A stretch of 64,000 nt of DNA from Thinopyrum elongatum (lineage: Eukaryota > Streptophyta > Magnoliopsida > Poales > Poaceae): contig CM022298.1 of the NCBI GenBank assembly GCA_011799875.1, positions 56,385,015 to 56,449,014 on the forward strand. The letters are read 5' to 3'. The notes beneath the pieces were generated by a model, which made no database searches, had not been told where the DNA came from, and was given only the letters and a program-made list of their open reading frames with translations. This document shows positions 45,759 through 57,605 of the stretch, in pieces. Within the stretch, counting starts at the first letter, position 1. Each line of letters begins with the position of its first letter. The translations under genes and the position numbers were made by a program.

Positions 45759-45801
45759 TAACTTCATATGCAATCTTTTATCTGATGACTGATATACATA
45801 C

Positions 45802-45910
45802 CTCGAGTGCGTTGATGAGCGTGGGCAGCGCGTGCTTGCCCACGTGGACGTCCGCCTGCACGGACAGGTGCTCATAACGCACCTCAATCTGCGGAAGCTC
45901 CATGCCGACC
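45802..45910 (-). pseudogene. PDR exon 2
   Basis: It encodes VGMELPQIEVRYEHLSVQAD and continues to ALPTLINALE, the family's block just before NBD1. TGCAG acceptor and GTATG donor are intact. The following intron is about 8 kb (37760-45801) and filled with MITEs and other repeats. Confidence 0.92.
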
Positions 45911-46068
45911 CTGCACCGGTGTTGCAGCATCCAAACCACTGTGTGAGATGATCAAGCTACGGCTCAAACAGGAAGGAAACAGGTCGACTTTGTCCTGCTG
46001 CTTCTTGTGCATGCATGGTTAAACGCTTAGATTGATCGATTTAGGAGTGTACACGGTGCTGGGCTTAC

Positions 46069-46292
46069 CGATCGAGGCGGTCCCTGAGCCGGCGGAGGAA
46101 CCTCTCGCCGTCGTCGTCCATGGCCTTGAACACCCGCTCCATGAGCTCGCGGCCACCGCGTGCGTCCACCTCCTCGGCCGCCGCGTAGCGTTTGCCGCCC
46201 CCGGCGTCGTACGTCGGCAGCTTCTCCTCCTCGCCATCTTTGCCGTAGACGCTACCGCGGCGCGCCATCAACGTGGCGGTCTCCCCTTCCAT
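46069..46292 (-). pseudogene. PDR exon 1: N-terminal region
   Basis: It starts with an ATG (MEGETATLMARRGSVYG) and ends at a GT donor (46068-46067) after LRDRLDR, leaving a split arginine codon. This is the acidic and basic N-terminal stretch with the PDR-family signature of a charged helix (ERFLRRLRDRLDR) before NBD1. The first ATG after the TATA box was chosen as start. The exon is intact and GC-rich, unlike the A/T-rich introns. Confidence 0.9.
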
Positions 46293-46358
46293 CGGCGTCG
46301 GCGCAAACGTCGGCTTGCTGGTTGGGCGATTCTAAGAGCTCTCTGTGCGTTCGCCGTG

Positions 46359-46366
46359 TTTATATA
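46359..46366 (-). promoter_or_regulatory. TATA box of the PDR gene
   Basis: TATATAAA reads on the minus strand, with its 3' base 66 nt before the ATG at 46292. This places the expected start of transcription about 30-40 bp upstream of the ATG, so the 5' UTR would be short. No other strong TATA lies close. Confidence 0.6.
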
Positions 46367-46419
46367 CGCGCGCAGTAGCGCACGGTGCGTTGACCGTTGA
46401 CACGGGCCCTAATACAGGG

Positions 46420-48375
46420 AAAATCTTATGTGCCGCCCAATGCTGCATATAGTCGGGGCTTCACACAGGGAGCCCCCGACTGGACCGGCCCAATGTTTCA
46501 AGTTTTTTATGTTTCTTTTATTTCCTCATAATTTTTTATTTATCAAGTTTATTTTTTATTTCAAAAAAATCAAGTTTTTTAATTTTTCAAAATTTCTAAA
46601 AATGTTCCTTCTTCAAAATTTCTTCGAAAATACTGAAAACTGTTCAAATCTTGGAAAATTGTTCAGAATTTCAAAAGAATTTCCTGTTCTTCTAAAATGT
46701 TCAGAAAGTAAAAAAATTGTTTCCTTTTTTATAAACTGTTTCTAAATTCGAAAATGTTCAGTTTTGTCAAAAAAAAAGCTCATATCTTCAGTTTTTTTTG
46801 TAGATTACTAACATGTTTGCAATTTCAAATTTTAGTTCATGCTTAATATATGTTCAGATTTTCAAATTTTGTTTAAAAAAATCGAAAAATATTTGAAATT
46901 TTAAAACATCATGTTCACAAATTTTGTTCTTGTTGTTTGAAAAATATTGGCAACTTCAAAATATGATTGAAATTCTAAAATTTGTTTGTGTTTTTCAAAA
47001 ACTATTTTGGAATTCCAAGTTTTGTTCACATTGCTTCATAAAATTGTTCTTGTTTTCCAAAATGTGTTACACGATCCTGAAAATAGCATGCTACAGTGAA
47101 TATATCGCTACATTGACTTCTTTAAAATATTTGTGCTGCCATCTACCACCAGGAGCCATCAGCTCTAGTGGCTACCCGCTCGCGTAGAGGAGATGGACGC
47201 CGCGGGTTTGATCCCTTGCAACTACATTGCCTTTTGTGATTTTTATTCCTATAATCACAACCCACGGTGCATCCTAGTCGGCCGCGCAATCACGCCCCCC
47301 GGGGATTCCACTGTCAGTAATCCTCAGTGCTTCAAGGTATCGAGGATAGCGACTCCTTGTATGTGGAAGGTTCCCGTGGAGAAACTAACTACGATTGTCA
47401 CCGGCAACCTGAAGAGAGGCCTTCATGGACTCACAAAAGGTACTTGAAAAGTTTATTAAGAGGCAGTTCGTACAATATACTTAGCGATACCCAGTGTGTT
47501 CGGCTTGTCAGGGAGCGTATCATAAATTCGAGTGATTTCGAGGAACGCCTAGGCTTACCCTAGTGGGTCATTGTCAGCTATGGAGCAGAAACGGTCCGTT
47601 CCTTCGATCTTCATCTTCAGAACTAAGTCATCAGACTTAGGCATTTGGTTAGGAAACAAACTTATGTCGTTGAGAATGTCGAGTCCTTTCTTTGACTAGC
47701 ATTGTCCAGTGATCGGGGACTTGTAGGAGTCAGTCTTTGATGCCTTTTCTCAACGGCGACGATCGCCCGAGTAAATTGATTTGGTGCGAAGCCGAATGAT
47801 GTTGCCGAACTGCCTGGAGGATAGAGTGAATCCCTTGCCTGGTTCATCGACTGTACGTCTTCTAGCCTGATTTAGTCAAGCTTTTAGTCCAAGTGACATG
47901 CATGTTGCATGACGAGTTGTAGTCATCAGACAAAATGTTGACCATGATGTCCCATCGGCTACCCAATGGCACTACCCCGAGGCAGACGCGCTTTGGGTTC
48001 AGTGCAAGGTGCGCGCGAGTTTGCCTTTATGCAAGGATGATTATATGTTTTTCTTGTGACAAAAATGAACAAGTCAGAGATGCTTTTGATCATGGTGAAA
48101 TAAATTGCACAATGACAACTGGTATGGACAACTTTACTTTTGTTGGAAACACGGCGAGTTTGCCTCTGTTTTCAAGTCTCATCTTCATTTACTCTATTGA
48201 ACTTTATTTCGTTAGACTATTATGTTTATGTTTTCACTTCATTATTAATTTGGATTTGTGGTTCAGAAGTTTGGTGTTGTATTATATGTTGTGTAACCGA
48301 ATACTCGGTTTTAGATTTCCAGATTATACACTTGGGGTCAACTTGCCCAGGCTTCACAAAAGTTCTGGCTACGCC
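46420..48375. other. Region upstream of the PDR promoter, no gene recognised
   Basis: 46500-47080 is T/A-rich with TTCAAAATTT and AAAATGTTC repeats. 47150-47225 contains CTCTAGTGGCTACCCGCTCG and GCGGGTTTGATCCC, the latter like a pol III B box, but no cloverleaf was found. 47230-48375 has only short open frames. Confidence 0.5.
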
Positions 48376-48379
48376 ACTG

Positions 48380-48975
48380 TTGGCGGGGCGTGGCACATAG
48401 GGAAGCTGCGATGCAATGATGAGCGGGTTTCCAACGATGAGAATGGCAGATCATGTGGAACAAGCATCGCCGGGTTTCCAGCAGATCATATGGAAGGCTT
48501 GGGCCCCGTCCAAGGTCAAGATTTTCAATTGGTTGTTAAACCTCAACCGGCTGTGGTGCAATGATTGTCTTCAGTGACGAGGATGGCCAAACGGATATTT
48601 CTGCTAGCTCAGTTTTCGGAGCCTGGAAACCTCTGTTCACCTGTTTTGGAATTGTCCTTTCTCCATGAACATCTGGGACGAGGCAGCTGTGTGGCGAGGT
48701 TGTGAAGCAACGCAAGCCATGGATGTTGGCTTCCAGGGCACTACAAATGCGCCATACAATCATTGGAAGGACTCCACAAATGCAAAGAAGAGGGATCAAA
48801 ACAATGATAATGATGATCACCTGGGAGATTTGGAGGGCAAGAAATGCTAGTGTTTTCCATCAGAATATAACAATGCAAGCAGAGGTGTTGAAGGCAATTA
48901 GAAACAACATCGAGCAATGGAGGCTAGCAGGAGCCAAACATTTAGAGAGCCCCTTCCCGGATGTAACCTGAGAGA
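48380..48975 (+). pseudogene. LINE 3' end: zf-RVT region and C-terminal tail
   Basis: Broken plus-strand frames read IWKAWAPSKVKIFNWLLNLN, VHLFWNCPFSMNIWDE and, after a frame change, MITWEIWRARNASVFHQN and AGAKHLESP. These are the zinc-finger (zf-RVT) and tail motifs at the end of plant LINE ORF2, downstream of the reverse transcriptase. The RT domain itself is absent, so the copy is 5'-truncated or rearranged. Gypsy element A starts 45 bp beyond its stop. Confidence 0.75.
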
Positions 48976-49019
48976 TAGCAATTTTATTTTTATAGGCAGT
49001 TGATCATCACTTCGGTGGT

Positions 49020-50479
49020 TGATACGTCCATTTTGCATCATGTTTTCCTACTGTTATTTATATTGTTTTTATGTATAATAATGCTTTTTGGAGTAATTAT
49101 AATGCCTTTTCTCTCATAATATGCAAGGTACACACAAAGAGGGAGTATACCGGCAGCTGGAATTCTGGACCTGAAAAAGCTACGCCAGGCTACCTATTCT
49201 GCAAAACTCCAAATGAGCTGAAACTTCACGTAGATTTTTTATGGAATATATAAGAAATATTGGAGCCAATAAGTATCAGAGGGGGCCCACCAGGTGGGCA
49301 CAACCACCTGGGCACGCCAGGGAGCCCAGGCGCGCCCTGGTGGGTTGTGCCCTCCTCGGCCCACCTCCGGTGCCCCTCTTCTGGTATATAAGTCATTTTG
49401 ACCTAGAAAAAATAAAGGGAGGGCATGAGCACTTTTGCCCTCCGGCGGAGCGATTCCGCCGGGGGAACTTCCCTCCCGGTGGGGGAAATCATCATCATCA
49501 TTATCAACAACAACTCTCCCATCTTGGGGAGGGCAATCTTCATCAACATCTTCAACAGCACCATCTCCTCTCAAACTCTAGTTCATCTCTTGTGTTCAAT
49601 CTTTGTACCGGAACTATAGATTGGTACTTGTGGGTGACTAGTAGTGCTGATTACTATATGGTTTATTTGGTGGAAGATTATATGTTCAGATCCAATATGC
49701 TATTTAATACCCCTCTGATCTTGAGCATGATTATCATTTGTGAGTAATTACTTTTGTTCTCGAGGTCATGGGAGAAATCTTATTGCAAGTAATCATGTGA
49801 ATTTTATATGTGTTCGATATTTTGATGGTATGTATGCTGTGATTCTCTTAGTGGTGTCATGTGAACATCGACTACATGACACTTCACCATATTTGGGCCT
49901 AAGGGAATGCATTGTGGAGTAGTTATTAGATGTTGGGTTGTGAGAGTGACAGAAGCTTAAACCTTAGTTTATGCGCTATTCCGTAAGGGACTGATTTGGA
50001 TCCAAAAGTTTAATGCTATGGTTAGAATTTATTCTTAATACTTTTCTCGTAGTTTCGGATGCTTGCGAGGGGGTTAATCATAAGTAGGAGGTTTGTTCAA
50101 GTAAGAACAGCACCTAAGCACCGTTCCACCTACATATCAAATTATGAAAGTAGCGAATACAAATCAAACCAACATGATGAAAGTGACTAGATGAAATTCC
50201 CGTGTACCCTCAAGAAAGCTTTGCTTATTATAAGAGACCGTTTTGGCCTGTCCTTTGCCTCAAAAGGATTGGGCTACCATGCTGCACTTTTTTTACTATT
50301 ATCGTTACTTGCTTGTTACAAATTATCTTGCTATCAAACTACTCGTTACTCATAATTTCAGTGCTTGCAGAGAATACCTTGCTGAAAACCACTTGTCATT
50401 CCCTTCTGCTCCTTGTTGGGTTCGACACTCTTACTTATCGAAAGGACTACGATTGGTCCCCTATACTTGTGGGTCATCA
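49020..50479 (+). mobile_element. 5' LTR of element A
   Basis: It starts TGATACGTCCATTTTGCATC and ends GGGTCATCA, 1,460 bp, followed 11 bp later by the primer-binding site. Compared with the 3' LTR it lacks about 41 bp after AAATAAAGGGAGG (near 49421). Confidence 0.9.
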
Positions 50480-50490
50480 AGGCTCTTTTC

Positions 50491-50508
50491 TGGGGCCGTT
50501 GCCGGGGA
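50491..50508 (+). other. Primer-binding site of element A
   Basis: TGGGGCCGTTGCCGGGGA differs at one position from the complement of the 3' end of plant tRNA-Asp as used by related elements (element B has TGGCGCCGTTGCCGGGGA). Confidence 0.8.
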
Positions 50509-50585
50509 GTGAACCGCTCTTCGTAAGTGGAAATCGGTAAGGAAAAATTATTACTACGTGCTGAAATTTACTATCACTTGTTACT

Positions 50586-51685
50586 ATGGAAAACAATCAT
50601 TTGAGGGGTTTGTTCGGGGTATCTTCACCTCGACTGGAACCACAATTAGTTACCCCTCAACCTACTGCACCTACTAAAAATATTGGTTATGAAATTCCTT
50701 CGGGTATGATAGAACAACTGCTAGCTAATCCTTATGCAGGATATATGTGGAGGAAATTTGTGGATTATTTAAGCTTGCGGGTTTACCCGGAGATGAAGCT
50801 AAGAAGAAGGTTTTTCCTTTATCTTTGAAGGGAAAAGCATTGGCATGGTATAGGCTATGCGATGATATTGGATCTTGGAATTGGAATCGATTGAAATTGG
50901 AGTTTCACCAAAAAATTTATCCTATGCATCTAGTTCATCGTGATCGGAATTACATATATAATTTTTGGCCTCGTGAAGGAGAAAGTATTTCTCTAGCTTG
51001 GGGGAGGCTTAAGTCAATGTTATATTCATGCCCCAATCATGAGCTCTCAAGAGAAATTATCATTCAGAATTTTTATGCTCGGCTTTCTCATGATGATCGA
51101 TCCATGCTCGATACTTCTTGTACGGGTTTCTTTATGAAGAAGACTATTGATTTCCGATGGGATCTTTTAGAAAGAATTAAACGTAACTCTGAAGATTGGG
51201 AACTTGACGAAGGTAAAGAGTCAGGTATTAAGCTTAAGTATGATTGTGTTAAATCTTTTATGAATACTGATGCTTTTCAAAAGTTTAGCACTAAATATGG
51301 ACTTGACTCTGAGATAGTAGCCTCCTTTTGTGAATCATTTGCTACTCATGTTGATCTCCCTAAGGAGAAGTGGTTTAAATATCACCCACCTATTAAAGAA
51401 GAAATTAAAGAACCGGTAACAACTAAAGATGAAACTATTATTTATAATGTTGATCCAGTTGTTCCTACTGCTTATATTGAAAAACCACCTTTTCCTGTTA
51501 GGATAAAGGAACATGCTAAAGTTTCAACTGTGGTCAATAAAAGCTATATTAGAACACCTAAACCAGCTGAACAAATCAAAGTAGAAGCTAGTGTTGCTAT
51601 GGTTAAAGATCTCCTGGTTGAAAATATAGATGGGCATGTTATTTACTTCTGTGATGAAGCTGCTAGAATTGCCAAACCCCGATGA
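50586..51685 (+). pseudogene. Element A gag
   Basis: An ATG at 50586 opens a frame that changes near 50745. The second frame (50747-51685) has the retrotransposon gag core GKALAWYRLCDDI, REGESISLAWGRLKSML and FMKKTIDFRWDLLERI. Gag forms the particle that packages element RNA. The frame runs to a TGA at 51683-51685, while protease continues in another frame, so gag and pol are separated by a 1-base shift in a C run near 51678. Decay rather than programmed frameshifting is likely, since the other shifts in this copy are clearly mutational. Confidence 0.85.
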
Positions 51686-53960
51686 AAAGGATAAACATAG
51701 ACCCGTTGTTGGCATGCCTATTGTCTCAGTTAAGATAGGAGATCACTGTTATCATGGTTTATGTGATTTAGGTGCTAGCATGGGTGCTATTCCTTTTACC
51801 TTATATCAAGAAATTATGAATGACATAGCACCCGCTGAAATAGAAGACATAGATGTTACTATTAAACTTGCTAATAGAGACACCATCACACCACTTGGGA
51901 TTGTTAGAGATGTTGAAGTCTTGTGTAGGAAAATAAAATACCCTACTGATTTTCTTGTTCTTGGTTCCCCACAAGATGACTTTTGTCCCATTATCTTTGG
52001 TAGACCTTTCTTGAACACCGTTAATGCTAAAATAGATTGTGAGAAACAAACTGTCGGTGTTAGTTTTGGTGATGAGTCTCATGAGTTTAACTTTTCTAAG
52101 TTTAGTAGAAAGCATCATAAGGAAGAATTGCCTAGTAAGGATGAAATAATTGGTCTTGCTTCTATAGTTGTGCCTCCTACTGATCCATTAGAACAATATT
52201 TGCTAGACCATGAGAATGATATGCATATGCATGAAAGAAATGAAATAGATAAAATTTTCTTTGAACAACGTCATCTGCTTAAACATAATTTGCCTATTGA
52301 AACTCTAGGAGGTCCTCCTCCACCTAAAGGTGATCCTGTGTTTGAATTAAAACAATTGCCAGACACTTTGAAATATGCTTATCTTGATGAGAAGAAGATA
52401 TATCCTGTTATTATCAGGGCTAACCTTTCAGAAAATGAAGAAGAAATATTATTAAAGGTTCTGAAGAAGCACCGATCTGCTATTGGGTATACTCTTGATG
52501 ATTTAAAGGGCATTAGTCCCACTCTCTGTCAGCATAAAATCAACATGGAACTTGATGCTAAACCCGTTGTTGATCACCAACGACGTTTAAATCCTAAAAT
52601 GAAAGAAGTGGTAAGAACTGAAATACTGAAGCTTCTGGAAGAAGGTATAATCTATCCTATAGCTGATAGTAGATCGGTAAGTCCTATTCATTGTGTCCCT
52701 AAGAAGGGAGGTATTACCGTTGTTCCTAATGATAAGAATGAACTTATTCCACAAAGAATTGTCACTGGCTATAGAATGGTAATTGATTTTAGAAAATTAA
52801 ACAAAGCTACTAGAAAAGATCATTACCCTCTGCCTTTTATTGATCAAATGCTAGAAAGATTGTCAAAGCACACACATTTTTGTTTCCTTGATGGATATTC
52901 TGGTTTTTCTCAAATACCTGTCTCACAACCTGATCAAGAGAAAACCACCTTTACTTGTCCTTTTGGGACTTATGCTTATAGATGTATGCCTTTTGGTTTA
53001 TGTAATGCACCTGCTACCTTTCAAAGATGTATGACTGCTATATTCTCTGATTTTTGTGAAAAGATTGTTGAGGTTTTCATGGATGATTTTTCTGTTTACG
53101 AAACTTCTTTTGATGATTGCTTAAGCAACCTTGATCGAGTTTTGCAGAGATGCGAGCAAACTAATCTTGTCTTGAATTGGGAGAAGTGTCACTTTATGGT
53201 TAATGAAGGTATTGTCTTGGGACATAAAATTTCTGAACGAGGTATTGAGGTGGATAAAGCTAAAGTTGATGCAATTGAGAAAATGCCATATCCTAAATAT
53301 ATCAAAGGTATTCATAGTTTACTTGGTCATGCTGGTTTCTATAGGAGGTTTATTAAAGACTTCTCTAAAATTTCTAGGCCTCTTACAAATCTTTTACAAA
53401 AGGATGTTCCATTTGTTTTTTATGATGATTGTGTAAAAGCCTTTGAAACACTTCAGAAAGCCCTGATTTCTGCACCTATTGTTCAACCACCTGATTGGAA
53501 CTTGTCTTTTGAAATTATGTGTGATGCTAGTGATTATGCTGTTGGTGCTGTTCTAGGACAAAGAGTTGATAAGAAATTAAATGTTATTCATTATGCTAGT
53601 AAAACTTCAGACAGTGCTCAACAAAATTATGCTACTACTGAAAAAGAATTCTTAGCAGTGGTGTTTGCTTGTGATAAATTCAGATCTTACATTGTTGATT
53701 CTAAAGTTATTGTTCACACCGATCATGCTGCTATAAAATATCTTATGGAAAAGAAAGATGCTGAACATAGACTCATTAGGTGGGTTCTCTTGCTGCAAGA
53801 ATTTGACTTACATGTCACTGATAGAATGGGAGCTGAGAACCCCGTGGCTGATAACTTGTCTAGGCTTGAAAATATTCCTGATGACCCACAACCTATTAAT
53901 GATAGCTTTCCTGATGAGCAGTTAGCTGCAATAAATGTTTCTCATAACACTCCTTGGTAA
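51686..53960 (+). pseudogene. Element A protease, reverse transcriptase and RNase H
   Basis: The frame (open from about 51630) holds an aspartic protease site ([12 protein letters not shown]), then RT blocks ([23 protein letters not shown], catalytic FMDDF), then RNase H acidic residues in [22 protein letters not shown] and [10 protein letters not shown]. The order protease-RT-RNase H-integrase identifies Ty3/Gypsy. An in-frame TAA at 53958-53960 ends the ORF just before the integrase. The core is otherwise continuous, so this region decayed less than gag and the integrase end. Confidence 0.93.
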
Positions 53961-55281
53961 GCTGACTATGCTAATTACATTGTTGCTAAATATATACCAC
54001 CTAGTTTCACATACCAACAAAAGAAAAAATTCTTCTATGATTTAAGACATTACTTTTGGGATGACCCACATCTTTATAAAGAAGGAGTAGATGGTATTAT
54101 TAGACGTTGTGTACCTGAGCATGAACAGGAACAAATCCTACGGAAATGTCACTCCGAAGCTTATGGAGGGCATCATGCGGGAGATAGAACTGCTCACAAG
54201 GTATTGCAATCTGGTTTTTATTATCCTACTCTCTTCAAGGATGCCCGTAAGTTTGTTTTATCTTGTGATGAATGTCAAAGAATTGGTAACATTGGTAAGC
54301 GTCAGGAAATGTATATGAATTATTCTCTTGCTGTTGAACCATTTGATGTTTGGGGATTTGATTACATGGGACCTTTTCCTTCCTCTAATGGTTATACACA
54401 TATTTTGGTTGCTGTTGATTATGTTACTAAGTGGGTAGAAGCTATTCCAATTAGTAGTGCTGATCACAACACCTCTATTAAAATGCTTAAGAAAGTTATT
54501 TTCCCAAGGTTTGGAGTCGCTAGATATTTAATGACTGACGGTGGTTCACACTTTATTCATGGTGCTTTCCGTAAAATGCTTGCTAAGTATGATGTTAACC
54601 ATAGAATTGCATCACCTTATCATCCTCAGTCTAGTGGTCAAGTTGAACTTAGCCATAGAGAAATAAAATTAATTTTACAAAAGACTGTCAATAGGTCCCG
54701 GAAGAATTGGTCTAAGAAATTAGATGATGCACTTTGGGCTTATAGAACAACATATAAAATCCTATGGGTATGTCTCCTTATAAAATGGTTTATGGAAAAG
54801 CTTGTCATTTGCCTCTTGAGTTAGAACATAAAGCATATTGGGCAATTAAAGAACTCAACTATGATTTCAAACTTGCCGGTGAAAAGAGCTTATTTGATAT
54901 TAGTTCACTAGATGAATGGAGAACCCAAGCTTATGAAAATGCCAAGTTATTTAAAGAAAAAGTTAAAAGATGGCATGATAAAAGAATCCAAAAGCGTGAG
55001 TTCAAAGTTGGAGAATATGTTTTTTGTACAACTTTCATTTCAGTTTCTTTGCAGGAAAACTCCTCTCCAAATGGGAAGGACCATATGTTATCGAGGAGGT
55101 TTATCGATCTGGAGCCATTAAAATAAATAATGCTGAAGGTACTAACCCGAAGGTCGTCAATGGGCAAAGAATAAAGCATTATATCTCAGGTACACCCATT
55201 AATGTTGAAAGCAATATTATCCAAACTTTGACACTGGAAGAACACATAAAGGAAACCTTCCGGAAAACTCCAGAATCGTGA
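53961..55281 (+). pseudogene. Element A integrase
   Basis: In the RT frame, the zinc-binding HHCC module ([22 protein letters not shown]) is followed by the catalytic core with D in FDYMGPFP, D in MTDGGSHF and E in GQVELSHRE. Two single-base frame changes, near 54760 and 55025, split the C-terminal part ([20 protein letters not shown], then [13 protein letters not shown]). It ends at 55279-55281. The integrase joins element cDNA to host DNA. Confidence 0.9.
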
Positions 55282-55615
55282 AAAAGAGGAGGTACGCGAT
55301 ACGGTAACTAACGGACTCCGAAAAATCCGCAAAAATGTTTTTTGTCAGTTTTGGAATATATAAAAAAATTAGAAAAATAAGAAACTACCAAGAAGGTGAC
55401 CCTGGTGGGCACAAGACACCAGGGCGCGCCTGGCTTTCTAGGCGCGCCCAGGTGGGTTGTGCCCACCTCGGGTACCTTCCGGACTCCGTTTTTCTTCCGT
55501 TTGCTTGTTTCCCAAGATAAAAAATCTTTATATACCCCCCGAACCTATTGACCACCGTGTCGCGGAGAAATCTTCTGTTTTCTTTTCTTGCTGTTTTCCT
55601 GACAGATCTGAAAAT

Positions 55616-56038
55616 ATGTCATCCCAAGACTCGGAAGGTGAGAGTTATGTTGCTAATTATATCGCAAACCCCAAGGCTTATGGGGATGTGGAGCACTATA
55701 GCTAGACTTCGAAGGAAGAGGAAGACTATGATCCTAAAGGGGAGGAAGAGACGAGCTCAGACGAGGGTGAAGTCCCATTGCCTCAACCTGGGGACATGCA
55801 CGTGGAATTCAAGAAGTCAAGTCTCCCCAACAAAGCAAAGAAGCATAAGATCTAGTTTATCCCCTTTCGTCTTTTGCAGGAAAACAAGCAATATTTATGC
55901 AAAAAGGTATTGGAGCTTGAGCAGGAGATCGGTGAATTGAAGGAGAAAAATTCCATCCTCAAGTGTAAGCTAAGGAAGAAGGACAAACCCTCTACATCAT
56001 CACCACCACCTTCTTCTTCATCACCAAAAGAAACTTGA
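55616..56038 (+). pseudogene. Element A ORF after pol (unknown product)
   Basis: An ATG at 55616 opens an acidic frame (MSSQDSEGESYVANYIANPK, DPKGEEETSSDEGEV) that, across a TAG at about 55703 and another at about 55853, continues to a coiled-coil segment (LCKKVLELEQEIGELKEKNS) and a TGA at 56036-56038. It occupies the position of the extra ORF of Athila elements. No transmembrane helix or signal peptide is visible, so I do not call it env-like. It might alternatively be a spliced two-exon gene: TTTTGCAG stands just before the coiled coil. Confidence 0.55.
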
Positions 56039-56039
56039 G

Positions 56040-57605
56040 TATCGGGTATGGGCACTCCCCTTGGCTTGTGCCAAGCTTGGGGGAGGTGCCCCGGTATCGT
56101 ATCACCTCCACTATCTTTTGCCTTTATTTATCTTAGTTCGATCCATAGTTATCTTTTGCCTTAGATGAATAAAAAGTTTAGTTCGATCCTTTCTTTTTGA
56201 AGAGGTTGCTTAGTGATCTATCCTTGTAATCATGTGCGAGATATATAATAAAGTTTAGTTTGAGTTTTTGCTTTCTTTACTTTCATGTTCGATAAAAAGA
56301 AAGGAAATAAATGAAAAAGATCATATACTAATCTTATGGTAAGTAGTGACATCACATAAGGAAAAGTATAAGTAGAAAATTTTATTGGAGACTTACAAAC
56401 ATAGCATTGGTCAATGATGCAATTCATGAAAGAATTAATAAGGGAAGAGAAGATTCACATGCAAATACACCATCTTGGACATCTTTTGTGATTGTGAGCC
56501 CCCATCAAATTATTATATGCCAAAATTGTTGACGTTGGACAAGGAAGACAACGTAATGATTTATGTTTGTTCATATTCACATAGAAGTTATATTTTCATA
56601 GATCCTTCAACATGTGGTGCTTGCCCCTATCTTTGCTAGCCAAAAATTCCGCACTAAGTAGAGATACTACTTATGCATCCAAAAAGCCTTAAACCCAAAT
56701 CTTATTTTGAAGAGTCCACCATACCTACCTAAGGATTGAGTAAGATCCTTCAAGTAAGTTGTCATCTGTGCAATAAGGCAATAAAAATTGCTTCTAAAAG
56801 TGTTAGATCATTTAGTGTAAGAGAAAATTGAGCGTTGTACGAACTTGTGATGGCAAAGAATAAAAGCGACAGACTGCATAATAAAGGTTGCTATCATAAG
56901 GGGCAATATAACGTGACATTCTTTTGCACTAAGAGATTGAGTATACAAACAAAAAGCGCATGGCAACCTCTGCGAAGGGCCTATCTTTTACTTTTATGTA
57001 TTTACTTTTATGCAAGAGTCAAAGTTCTTCTCTCTATTCCTTTTTACTTTCTCTTTTGGCAAGCATCATGTGGTGAGGAAAGATCTGGGCACATATATCC
57101 AGTTGGATATGGGTAGCATGAGTTATTATTGTTGACATCACCCTCGAGGTGAGTATGTTGGGAGGCGAAATTATAAGCCCCTATCTTTCTATGTGTCCAG
57201 TTGAAACGTTTTGCTCATGTGTATGCGGTGAGTTTTAGCAATAATAGAAGACTATATGATGGTTGAGTATGTGGACTAGCCTAAAGGCTCCGATACGTGA
57301 CCCTTCCTGAAAAGATGATGAATTGTAGTTGCAAAGTTGACTGAGAACATAGTTTGTTGGCTTCCAATAGAGTTTATGCTTTATACTTCGATGTTTTGAT
57401 GAATGGTTAAATATTCATGAGAAGTCTATGATAAAAGTTCTATGATAAAAGTTTTATGTTAAAGTTTGTTGCTATTATAATAATATACATGATGCTTCCA
57501 TGTCCGTATTTTGTTTTTATCGACACCTCTCTCTCTAAGCATGTGGACATGTTTTTCGATTTCGGTTTTCGCTTGAGGACAAGCGAGGTCTAAGCTTGGG
57601 GGAGT
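56040..57605 (+). other. Element A 3' untranslated region and polypurine tract
   Basis: Non-coding, A/T-rich. It ends in AAGCTTGGGGGAGT (57592-57605), the polypurine tract directly before the 3' LTR. Confidence 0.8.

Larger units (their letters stand above)
9741..46292 (-). pseudogene. Full-size ABCG/PDR-type ABC transporter, pseudogene in 20 exons
   Basis: Twenty exons on the minus strand join in consistent phase to about 1,420 codons, the usual length for plant PDR proteins. The order NBD1-TMD1-NBD2-TMD2 is the reverse (nucleotide-binding domain first) arrangement of full-size ABCG exporters, which sit mostly in the plasma membrane and move hormones, cuticle precursors or defence compounds. 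Substrate cannot be told from sequence. NBD1 has Walker [10 protein letters not shown] and Walker B ALFMDE. NBD2 has Walker [10 protein letters not shown] and Walker [13 protein letters not shown]. Lesions are TAG at 35781-35783, TGA at 35658-35660, one extra base at 35340-35342, TAA at 34539-34541, and an 11.4 kb CACTA element in exon 14. Intron 17 has a GC donor. A functional reading is excluded, and the paralogue group is not assigned. Confidence 0.93.

Noticed and set aside
9741..46292. A functional PDR transporter
   Set aside because: Three stops, a frameshift and a transposon in a coding exon rule out an intact product.
47150..47225. tRNA gene
   Set aside because: Only a B-box-like motif is present. 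I could not fold acceptor, D and anticodon arms.
51630..51690. Programmed frameshift between gag and pol in element A
   Set aside because: Possible in principle, but this copy has several other single-base frame changes, so mutation in the C run is the simpler explanation.
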